A stretch of 5,166 bases of DNA from Bacteroidales bacterium (GTDB lineage: Bacteria > Bacteroidota > Bacteroidia > Bacteroidales > BM520): positions 1-5,166 of the forward strand of contig JALNXP010000183.1 of assembly GCA_023230285.1 (NCBI GenBank), written 5' to 3'. Both the position numbers and the translations under genes were made by a program. This document shows, in pieces, positions 1 to 5,166 of this stretch; the stretch's first letter is position 1; each line of letters opens with the position of its first letter. The notes beneath the pieces are model-generated. The model made no database searches and was not told the DNA's origin. It was given only the letters and a program-made list of their open reading frames with translations.

Positions 1-293
1 GCATAAAAGTTGACGACCCTGCAATTGACCTTGCCGTTGTATGTGCCGTTCTATCCTCTACTGTCGACATACCGCTAAACCACGAATATTGCTTCGCCGG
101 AGAAATCGGACTGTCAGGCGAGATAAGACCTGTAAGTCATATAGAAAAACGACTGTCCGAAGCTGCAAAAATCGGATTTAACAAAATGATAGTTGCCGGC
201 TTCGGATTGGAAAAATTGAACTTGTCAAAAAACAATATAGAAATAATCGGTCTGAACCGCATCGATGAGGTGTTTAGATTGTTATTCGGTTAA
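1..293 (+). CDS. radA: DNA repair protein RadA (Sms), C-terminal fragment
   Basis: The reading frame is open from position 3 to a TAA at 291-293 and gives the last 96 residues of a protein whose start lies upstream of the window. RadA is a cytosolic RecA-like ATPase that helps process branched recombination intermediates; its C-terminal third is a Lon-protease-like domain. The segment matches that domain: an opening VDDPAIDLAVVCAVLSS, then the motif FAGEIGLSGEIRPV, then the basic helix IEKRLSEAAKIGF, and a closing IIGLNRIDEVFRLLFG. The zinc finger, Walker A and KNRFG motifs would lie upstream and cannot be checked. Full-length RadA is usually about 450 residues. The first 60 bases hold 28 G+C, against 12 in the first full line of the next gene (421-480), consistent with a conserved housekeeping gene. 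Identification is by motif memory and is firm. Confidence 0.93.
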   Translation, partial: IKVDDPAIDLAVVCAVLSSTVDIPLNHEYCFAGEIGLSGEIRPVSHIEKRLSEAAKIGFNKMIVAGFGLEKLNLSKNNIEIIGLNRIDEVFRLLFG

Positions 294-307
294 ATTTTTA
301 AAACACA

Positions 308-351
308 AAATTTTATACAAAGAAAGTCGTTATATAAAATGTATAAAATTT
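308..351. repeat. 11-bp perfect inverted repeat in the radA-ompA gap
   Basis: Positions 308-318 read AAATTTTATAC and 341-351 read GTATAAAATTT, an exact reverse complement separated by 22 nt. The arms contain one G:C pair each, so as an RNA stem it would be weak, and no T-run follows on either strand. This makes a Rho-independent terminator unlikely. It could be a two-half-site operator or promoter region of the downstream gene set, or a chance AT-rich palindrome. A second short palindrome, TTATATAA (330-337), sits in the spacer. Confidence 0.45.
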
Positions 352-378
352 AATGAAGATAGTTGGTTGAATAACACT

Positions 379-396
379 GGCTTTCTACGGAAAGCC
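379..396 (+). promoter_or_regulatory. 5'-leader hairpin with a cUACGg tetraloop ahead of the OmpA-type gene
   Basis: GGCTTTC at 379-385 pairs perfectly with GAAAGCC at 390-396, leaving the 4-nt loop TACG. In RNA this is a 7-bp stem closed by C(UACG)G, a member of the unusually stable UNCG tetraloop class; a G.U pair (378/397) could extend it. It ends 20 nt before the ATG at 417 and is followed by an A-rich, SD-less stretch. It lacks a U-tract, so it is not a standard terminator. A role in leader stability or translation control is inference. Confidence 0.5.
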
Positions 397-416
397 GCAA
401 AAAAACAAATAATAAT

Positions 417-1394
417 ATGAAAAGATTTAATTTTTTAGCAATAGTTTTAGCATTAAGTTCATTATTAATTTCTTGTGTTCCGACAAAACAATTTAAAGAT
501 TTAGAAGCAAATTGCAACGACAGAGCCAACAAAATGCTTGACCAGCAAAGGAGTATTGAAGAAGCACTTAACGAAAGAAACTCAAGTATTACATCGTTAA
601 AAAAGGAAATTAGAGCATTAGCAGCTGATTCATTACGTTTGGCAACAGCCTTGTCGGATATAACTTCGGAATACAATAAGCTTTCCAAGCAGTATGATGC
701 AATAATCAAAGAAAACGAATACATTTCCTCCAACTTAAATTCAAAGTCGGCCAAGTTATTGGAGGATTACCAAGAGCTTCAGAATCAATTATTAGCGAGA
801 GAAGATTCTCTTGTTGCAAGAGAAAATGCGCTTAAAAAATCAAAGCAGCTCGTTGCTGAACGCAACAAACAAATATCGGAGTTAAACGACATTCTTGAAC
901 AAAGATCTAATGAACTTCAAGCATTGAAAAACGATGTCATTTCCGCCCTCATCAATTACAGCGACCAAGGTATCAACATAGAAGAAAAAGATGGGAAGAT
1001 ATATGTTTCTATGGAGGAAGATTTACTTTTTAATTCAGGTAGTTACACCATATCGGCTGAGGGAAAAAATGCCATATCCAACTTAGGTAAAGTTTTGGAG
1101 AACAATCCTGACATTAACATATCAATAGAAGGGCATACAGACAATGTGCCATATACAGGCAAAGGGCAGTTGAAAGACAATTGGGATTTAAGCGTAATGC
1201 GTGCGACAAGTGTTGTCAAAATATTATTGGAAAACAAGAATATAGCACCTACTCGATTAACAGCCTGCGGGCATGGTGAATATTTACCTATCACCGACAA
1301 TTCTACGCCGGCATCTAAAGCCAAGAACAGAAGAACTGAAATTATTTTAACACCCGACATTCAGAAGTTGTTGGAGATGTTGAAAAAATATTAG
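417..1394 (+). CDS. OmpA-family peptidoglycan-binding lipoprotein with coiled coil
   Basis: This 325-residue protein is predicted to be an envelope lipoprotein that grips the peptidoglycan. A basic, hydrophobic N-terminus ends in the lipobox L17-I-S-C20, so Cys20 would be lipidated. Residues about 24-175 are rich in charged residues, Leu and Gln and read as a long coiled coil, including the tandem heptads AREDSLV/ARENALK near 127-140. Residues about 195-315 form an OmpA C-like domain: GHTDNVPY (239-246), DLSVMRA (257-263), and an NRRTEI end (304-309). Asp242 and Arg262 match the pair known in OmpA domains to bind diaminopimelate. The layout resembles MotB and the OmpA/MotB-like lipoproteins common in Bacteroidetes. 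There is no transmembrane proton-channel helix, so a flagellar motor role is not supported. The ATG at 417 is chosen because it gives a complete signal peptide; no SD precedes it. The next gene begins 12 nt after the stop. Confidence 0.9.
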   Translation: MKRFNFLAIVLALSSLLISCVPTKQFKDLEANCNDRANKMLDQQRSIEEALNERNSSITSLKKEIRALAADSLRLATALSDITSEYNKLSKQYDAIIKENEYISSNLNSKSAKLLEDYQELQNQLLAREDSLVARENALKKSKQLVAERNKQISELNDILEQRSNELQALKNDVISALINYSDQGINIEEKDGKIYVSMEEDLLFNSGSYTISAEGKNAISNLGKVLENNPDINISIEGHTDNVPYTGKGQLKDNWDLSVMRATSVVKILLENKNIAPTRLTACGHGEYLPITDNSTPASKAKNRRTEIILTPDIQKLLEMLKKY

Positions 1395-1396
1395 AC

Positions 1397-1406
1397 AGCA
1401 GCTGCT
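1397..1406. repeat. 10-bp perfect palindrome in the ompA-hydrolase junction
   Basis: AGCAGCTGCT fills nearly all of the 12-nt gap between the lipoprotein stop (1392-1394) and the next ATG (1407). It is its own reverse complement. It sits where a ribosome-binding site would be, in a genome without obvious SD motifs. It may be coincidental. Confidence 0.25.
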
Positions 1407-2786
1407 ATGCGCAAAAAAAGATTAAATATAATCATATACGCTATAGCATTTGCCATCTTCTTCATTGGCATAACTTATCCTATCAAGCTTATAGATATTA
1501 AGCCTAATGAGACAGAGCAAACTGTTTCATTAGAAGACAGATTATATATTACACAACATCTTTGTCCTGCAACATATTCCGAAATTTCTCAGACGATGAA
1601 ACGCTATTGTGCCGTTACAGGCTTTCAAGGCGTTGTAATGGTGGTTTATTATGGAGATATTATTTATAATGAAGCTAACGGCTACGATTGTCCGGGTTGT
1701 TCAAAAAAACTTCTGAATACCAACATGTCTTTCCAGCTTGCATCTGTAAGCAAGCAATTTACGGCAGCTGCCATCATGAAACTTAAATCTGAGGATATGC
1801 TTGATTATACTGACAGAGTCAGTAAATATATTACAGATTTTCCTTACGAAGAAGTTACTATACAGCAATTGCTCAACCATACCGGCGGACTAAGTAATTA
1901 TATGTATTTATTGGAAAAAGTCTGGAACAACGATTCCATACTTCCCGACAACCAAACACTAATGCGTATCATTGCGGAAGAGAAAATGTCACCATACTTT
2001 ACGCCGGGCAAGAGATACGATTATTCCAATACAGGCTACGCCGTTCTTGCTTCAGTAGTAGAATCCATTACTCATGAAAGTTTTCCCGAATATATGGAAG
2101 AGAACTTTTTTGCGCCGCTCGACATGAAAAATACTTTTATAGGTACCAGCGGCAACCAAAACATCAAACCATTAGACGGCTTTGCTCGAAGGCGTAACAG
2201 ATTATACAAAATTGAACCATCTGTACATGACGGAATTGTTGGCGATAAAGGCGTATATACAACAAGTTGGGATATGTACAAATGGGATAAGGCGTTATAC
2301 GAATATTCCGCATTACCACAAGAAGTATTAGATGAAGCATTTACGCCCACTCACACAAGCAAAAACAGAACAATACCATACGGATACGGCTTCAGAATCA
2401 AAAAAATCGATAACAACACTGCAATATATCATAATGGAATATGGGAAGGTTTTAGAACAAGCTATCATCGCTTTCCTGAATATAAAAATACTATTCTCGT
2501 TCTGAACAACAATGAATTTAATGTAGGTAACATACCAAAAAAAATTGCACCTCTGATAAATACCAAACAAGTTGAAAATATTGAAACACGCTTTGTTATA
2601 AATGCTGTTTTAGATGACAACTTTAAAGTTGCCAATTACGCTTATTGCTTGGCAAAACATGAAAATAAATTGAATGATACCTTATATAATTACGTACAGC
2701 AATACTTATGGGGGAAAAAATATTATACCGTGTTTAATATCCTGAATAAGTTAGAACAGGAGCAACAAAGTGTATTTATAAATTGA
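1407..2786 (+). CDS. Membrane-anchored serine hydrolase, beta-lactamase / class C PBP fold
   Basis: The 459-residue product belongs to the broad serine beta-lactamase-like family (Pfam Beta-lactamase type: AmpC, EstB esterases, D-aminopeptidases, low-mass PBPs). All three active-site motifs are visible: S113-V-S-K116 (nucleophile Ser113, base Lys116), Y206-S-N208, and H342-N-G344 in place of the KTG triad, as in many esterase/peptidase members. The N-terminus (MRKKR, then hydrophobic residues about 8-24) reads as an uncleaved signal anchor, placing the catalytic domain (about 55-380) in the periplasm. The last 75 or so residues lie beyond the usual fold and are unassigned. A CxxC pair (C95, C98) sits in the loop before the SxxK helix, with further Cys at 53, 68 and 414. 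The substrate cannot be predicted: such proteins include peptidases, esterases and inactive relatives, and true antibiotic resistance should not be assumed. The start at 1407 includes the anchor; the next gene starts 13 nt after the stop. Confidence 0.88.
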   Translation: MRKKRLNIIIYAIAFAIFFIGITYPIKLIDIKPNETEQTVSLEDRLYITQHLCPATYSEISQTMKRYCAVTGFQGVVMVVYYGDIIYNEANGYDCPGCSKKLLNTNMSFQLASVSKQFTAAAIMKLKSEDMLDYTDRVSKYITDFPYEEVTIQQLLNHTGGLSNYMYLLEKVWNNDSILPDNQTLMRIIAEEKMSPYFTPGKRYDYSNTGYAVLASVVESITHESFPEYMEENFFAPLDMKNTFIGTSGNQNIKPLDGFARRRNRLYKIEPSVHDGIVGDKGVYTTSWDMYKWDKALYEYSALPQEVLDEAFTPTHTSKNRTIPYGYGFRIKKIDNNTAIYHNGIWEGFRTSYHRFPEYKNTILVLNNNEFNVGNIPKKIAPLINTKQVENIETRFVINAVLDDNFKVANYAYCLAKHENKLNDTLYNYVQQYLWGKKYYTVFNILNKLEQEQQSVFIN

Positions 2787-2799
2787 GATAAGAATCGAA

Positions 2800-3540
2800 A
2801 TGACACACAAAAGAATAATTATAGCCGGAGCGACCTCCGGCATGGGATACGAATTGGCTAAAAAATATATTGAAGCCGGCAATAAAGTAGGCGTAATAGG
2901 AAGACGTGAAAAAGTGTTAGAAGAATTACAGGCATTGCAGCCTGATAAAGTATTTGTCAAAGTAATAGACATAACAACAAAAGAATCGGGAGATTTGCTC
3001 AAAGAGTTAGTGACAGAAGTTGGCGGCATAGATTGTTATATACATGTTTCAGGAGTTGGCTCTCAGAATTTTTATTTAGATGAGAAAATAGAGATGAACA
3101 CTGTTCAAACAAATTGCATTGGCTTCACACGGATGATAGATACAGCATTTAACATATTTGCAGAGCAAGGTTACGGACATATTGCTGCAATTACTTCTGT
3201 CGCCGGAACTAAAGGCTTGGGTGTTACACCTTCTTACTCCGCATCAAAAAGATTTCAGAGCATATATTTGCAAAGTCTGGCACAATTGTCTCATATACGT
3301 AAATTGAAAATAAAATTTACAGACATCCGCCCCGGCTTTGTAAACACGGATTTACTCAAACATAAATACAATAAATTGTTATTGATGGATAAAAAATACG
3401 CATCAGCTATCATCTACAAAGCCATCAATGCTAAAAGAAGAGTAAAAATTATAGACTTTAGATATGCTATAATTATATTTTTCTGGCGATTGGCTCCTAA
3501 TTGCCTCTGGGAAAAAATGAATGTTACAACAAAAGATTAG
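2800..3540 (+). CDS. Short-chain dehydrogenase/reductase (SDR), classical type
   Basis: This 246-residue protein is a predicted NAD(P)(H)-dependent oxidoreductase. Its Rossmann glycine motif is G10-A-T-S-G14-M-G16. Arg35-Arg36 after the second strand (VIGRRE) suggest NADPH preference by family rule. D57-I58 would contact the adenine. The catalytic tetrad is complete: Asn105, Ser133 (ITSVAG), Tyr146 and Lys150 (YSASK), followed by the P178-G179 turn (RPGFVNTDL). The usual NNAG segment is replaced by V83-S-G-V-G, a variation seen in many SDRs. The C-terminal tail (about 218-238) is hydrophobic and aromatic (FRYAIIIFFWRLAP), as in SDRs that bind lipid or attach to membranes. The substrate is unknown. 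The gene lies 13 nt after the serine hydrolase and 7 nt before the next gene, so co-expression is likely. The ATG at 2800 directly precedes the first strand, so it is the natural start; no SD is visible. Confidence 0.92.
   Translation: MTHKRIIIAGATSGMGYELAKKYIEAGNKVGVIGRREKVLEELQALQPDKVFVKVIDITTKESGDLLKELVTEVGGIDCYIHVSGVGSQNFYLDEKIEMNTVQTNCIGFTRMIDTAFNIFAEQGYGHIAAITSVAGTKGLGVTPSYSASKRFQSIYLQSLAQLSHIRKLKIKFTDIRPGFVNTDLLKHKYNKLLLMDKKYASAIIYKAINAKRRVKIIDFRYAIIIFFWRLAPNCLWEKMNVTTKD
2824..2841 (+). other. GC-rich hairpin inside the SDR start region
   Basis: GCCGGAG at 2824-2830 is the perfect reverse complement of CTCCGGC at 2835-2841, with loop CGAC. The 7-bp stem has six G:C pairs in an AT-rich gene and begins 24 nt after the start codon, covering the codons for A9 to G14 of the cofactor motif. 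The coding constraint (Ala-Gly-Ala-Thr-Ser-Gly) may largely explain it. If folded in mRNA it could slow early translation; that is inference. Confidence 0.4.
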
Positions 3541-3547
3541 CAAACAC

Positions 3548-5166
3548 ATGAAAAAAATATTTATCTTCTTATATCTTTTATTCCCAATTGTAGTTTATAC
3601 ACAATCTCAAGACAGATGGAAAATTACAGATGTTGATAAAATAACATGGACAATAACCGACAATTTGCCGCATTACGACCATATTGAAATGAGCGGAGAA
3701 CAAATATCTGTCGTCTTGCGCTATGGCGTAAATAGCGATGGCTCCTTACAATACGAACGCTCTTTAATTTGGCCAATGTTAAGAACAATACCAAATAACA
3801 CCCATGCAAGTTTGATGCAAAGATTATCCATTGATTATACATCACTTATCATTGCTAATGGCATGGCTTTAAGAGATGAAAAAGTTCAGGAAATAATCAT
3901 AGACGGAAAGTTGATAATCAAAAGTAATTATACTATCAACAATAAAAATATAGGAGCAGCAAAAGAAAAAGTTTTGAAACCGTCAATAGAAATTACGAGG
4001 ACTATATTTCCTTCAAAAGATTTGGCTGTGCTATGTGAGCGTTATGCTGTTAAAAATATTGGCAATAAGACATTGACTATAAACATTCCAAATCATAACG
4101 ACACATATAATACTTTACCTGAAGATGGTGTTGAAGGCAGTTATACCATAGAAAGTCAAATTATATCGGGAGAAGGCATAACAAAATTAGCTCCAGACGA
4201 AATCATGTATTTTGATGTTGTAATACAAGCATATAAAGATGTTCAGGCAGTTTCTGATTACAATACGGAAGAAAACAAGCGAGCAGCTTTTGTTAAATTT
4301 ATTGCCGATAATCTGATTTTCGATTCGCCGGACAGCATTATAAATGCAGAATTTTTCTTTGCCAAGATTCGTGCTTCGGAAAGTATTTATAAGACCAAAG
4401 GCGGCTACATGCACGGTCCGGGTGGCGAATCTTATTATGCTGCAATTTGGGCTAACGATCAGGCGGAGTATGTTAACCCGTTTTTTCCTTTCCTTGGATA
4501 TGATATAGGCAACAAATCTGCAATAAACTCATTTAGGCATTTTAAAAGATATATCAATGATGACTACTCTCCTATTCCGAGTTCTATAATAGCAGAAGGT
4601 ACTGACATCTGGAACGGAGCCGGAGACAGAGGCGATGCGGCGATGATAGCTTATGGTGCTTCTCGCTATGCTTTGGCAAGAGGTGATAAACAGGAAGCGC
4701 ATGAACTGTATCCGTTGATTTCGTGGTGCTTGGAGTATTGTAAGTTTAAAACTACAAAAGACGGCGTTGTCGCTTCCGATACCGATGAACTCGAAGGACG
4801 TTTCCCTTCAGGAGATGCCAATTTATGTACCTCAAGTTTATATTATGATGCGCTGATTTCAGCATCTTATATCAGTAAAGAACTTTTTGGACATCAAAAC
4901 AATCAATATCTTAAGACAGCTAAAAAGCTGAAAAAATCCATTAACAATTATTTTGGTGATGAAGTAGAAGGTTATGATACTTACAGATATTATGACGGTA
5001 ATGACAAATTGCGGGCGTGGATATGTATACCGTTGACTGTTGGTATTTTTGACAGAGCTTCGGGTACTGCGGAAGCTCTGTTTTCGCCGCAACTTTGGAC
5101 CAAAGACGGCATACTTACAGAATCAGGCGATGCAATTTATTGGGACAGAGCCACTTTATACGCTTT
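3548..5166 (+). CDS. Secreted six-hairpin glycosidase-like protein, 3' end missing
   Basis: An uninterrupted frame from ATG 3548 reaches the window edge after 539 codons without a stop, so the C-terminus is missing. The N-terminus (MKKIFIFLYLLFPIVVYTQ) is a typical Bacteroidetes signal peptide with a likely cut after T18, so the product is exported to the periplasm or surface. Residues about 22-235 are strand-rich with few long helices, like the beta-sandwich domain that precedes (alpha/alpha)6 barrels. From about 262 on there are helical repeats with aromatic, Gly- and Asp-rich loops: YMHGPGGESYY (287-297), WANDQAEY (301-308), AEGTDIWNGAGDRGD (349-363), and TDELEGRFPSGD (412-423). These loops resemble six-hairpin glycosidases. 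Candidate acidic catalytic residues are D304, E307, E350, D353 and D363, but none can be assigned and no GH family is claimed. The start lies 7 nt after the SDR stop. A non-enzymatic or lyase role is possible. Confidence 0.6.
   Translation, partial: MKKIFIFLYLLFPIVVYTQSQDRWKITDVDKITWTITDNLPHYDHIEMSGEQISVVLRYGVNSDGSLQYERSLIWPMLRTIPNNTHASLMQRLSIDYTSLIIANGMALRDEKVQEIIIDGKLIIKSNYTINNKNIGAAKEKVLKPSIEITRTIFPSKDLAVLCERYAVKNIGNKTLTINIPNHNDTYNTLPEDGVEGSYTIESQIISGEGITKLAPDEIMYFDVVIQAYKDVQAVSDYNTEENKRAAFVKFIADNLIFDSPDSIINAEFFFAKIRASESIYKTKGGYMHGPGGESYYAAIWANDQAEYVNPFFPFLGYDIGNKSAINSFRHFKRYINDDYSPIPSSIIAEGTDIWNGAGDRGDAAMIAYGASRYALARGDKQEAHELYPLISWCLEYCKFKTTKDGVVASDTDELEGRFPSGDANLCTSSLYYDALISASYISKELFGHQNNQYLKTAKKLKKSINNYFGDEVEGYDTYRYYDGNDKLRAWICIPLTVGIFDRASGTAEALFSPQLWTKDGILTESGDAIYWDRATLYA
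5052..5084 (+). other. Terminator-like hairpin inside the last coding region
   Basis: ACAGAGCTTC (5052-5061) and GAAGCTCTGT (5072-5081) form a perfect 10-bp inverted repeat around a 10-nt loop, and the second arm runs into TTTT (5081-5084). The shape is that of an intrinsic terminator, but it lies inside an open reading frame (residues near F501 to F512 of the glycosidase-like protein) that continues to the window end. The T-run is short, so efficient termination is doubtful. It may be a chance product of the codons or a partial attenuator. Confidence 0.4.

Noticed and set aside
353..370. Tiny leader reading frame ATG to TGA (five codons, MKIVG) upstream of the OmpA gene
   Set aside because: It is too short, has no ribosome-binding signal and no run of regulatory codons; it is expected by chance.
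294..416. Bacteroidetes-type promoter (TTTG at -33, TAnnTTTG at -7) ahead of the OmpA gene
   Set aside because: No TTTG occurs on the + strand in this gap and no good match to the -7 element was found. Several TATAAA-like strings exist but cannot be separated from AT-rich background.
350..754. Open frame of 134 codons on the - strand overlapping the OmpA lipoprotein
   Set aside because: It is antisense to a gene with a clear lipobox and OmpA domain, and its product shows no recognisable motif. Its Leu/Ser/Phe-rich composition is that expected of the complement of a coiled-coil gene.
798..811. Near-palindrome AGAGAAGATTCTCT in the OmpA gene
   Set aside because: The loop would be only 2 nt, and the sequence is explained by codons of the coiled-coil heptads.
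2072..2350. Antisense open frame within the serine hydrolase gene, and similar ones at 1043-1360, 2328-2570 and 2751-3029
   Set aside because: Each lies mostly or wholly over a confident + strand gene; none shows a family motif.
2629..2655. Inverted repeat TTGCCAA / TTGGCAA with a 13-nt loop in the serine hydrolase gene
   Set aside because: A 7-bp stem with a long loop inside a coding region, without T-run or special position, is expected by chance.
1407..2786. Reading the serine hydrolase as an antibiotic-resistance beta-lactamase
   Set aside because: The SxxK and YxN motifs are shared by many peptidases and esterases, and the HNG third motif replaces KTG. Sequence alone does not support a resistance function.
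3624..3845. Antisense open frames at 3624-3845, 4187-4414 and 4859-5092
   Set aside because: The + strand carries one continuous 539-codon frame with a signal peptide across the whole stretch, which explains the sequence better.

Overview
The window reads as a chromosomal piece from a Bacteroidetes (probably Bacteroidales) bacterium. The reasons are an AT-rich sequence, start codons with no Shine-Dalgarno motif, a lipoprotein/OmpA style typical of that phylum, and protein sequences that resemble Bacteroidales homologues. The assignment is by pattern recognition; no search was run.

Layout, all on the + strand. (1) 1-293: the last 96 codons of radA (DNA repair ATPase, C-terminal Lon-like domain). 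(2) 294-416: a 123-nt AT-rich gap with an 11-bp perfect inverted repeat and, just ahead of the next gene, a small hairpin closed by a cUACGg tetraloop. (3) 417-1394: a lipoprotein with a long coiled coil and a C-terminal OmpA peptidoglycan-binding domain. (4) 1407-2786: a membrane-anchored serine hydrolase of the beta-lactamase/class C penicillin-binding-protein fold. (5) 2800-3540: a classical short-chain dehydrogenase/reductase (SDR) with a hydrophobic C-terminal tail. (6) 3548-5166: a secreted protein that runs off the window end (539 codons seen) and looks like an (alpha/alpha)6 six-hairpin glycosidase-type enzyme of unassigned family.

Genes 3-6 are separated by only 12, 13 and 7 nt and have no convincing terminator between them, so they are probably one transcript. 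Three of the four products have export or anchoring signals: a lipobox, an N-terminal anchor and a signal peptide. The fourth (SDR) has a hydrophobic tail that could dock on the inner membrane. The simplest reading is a small cell-envelope cassette: a peptidoglycan tether, a periplasm-facing serine hydrolase, a redox enzyme and an exported glycan-active enzyme. No common substrate can be named from the sequence, and the shared role is inference.

No tRNA, rRNA, CRISPR array, insertion sequence or attachment site was seen. The most unusual signals are structural: a terminator-like 10-bp hairpin plus T-run inside the last gene, a GC-rich 7-bp hairpin over the cofactor-motif codons of the SDR, and the two inverted-repeat elements in the radA-ompA gap. 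No clearly new biological system is demonstrated.
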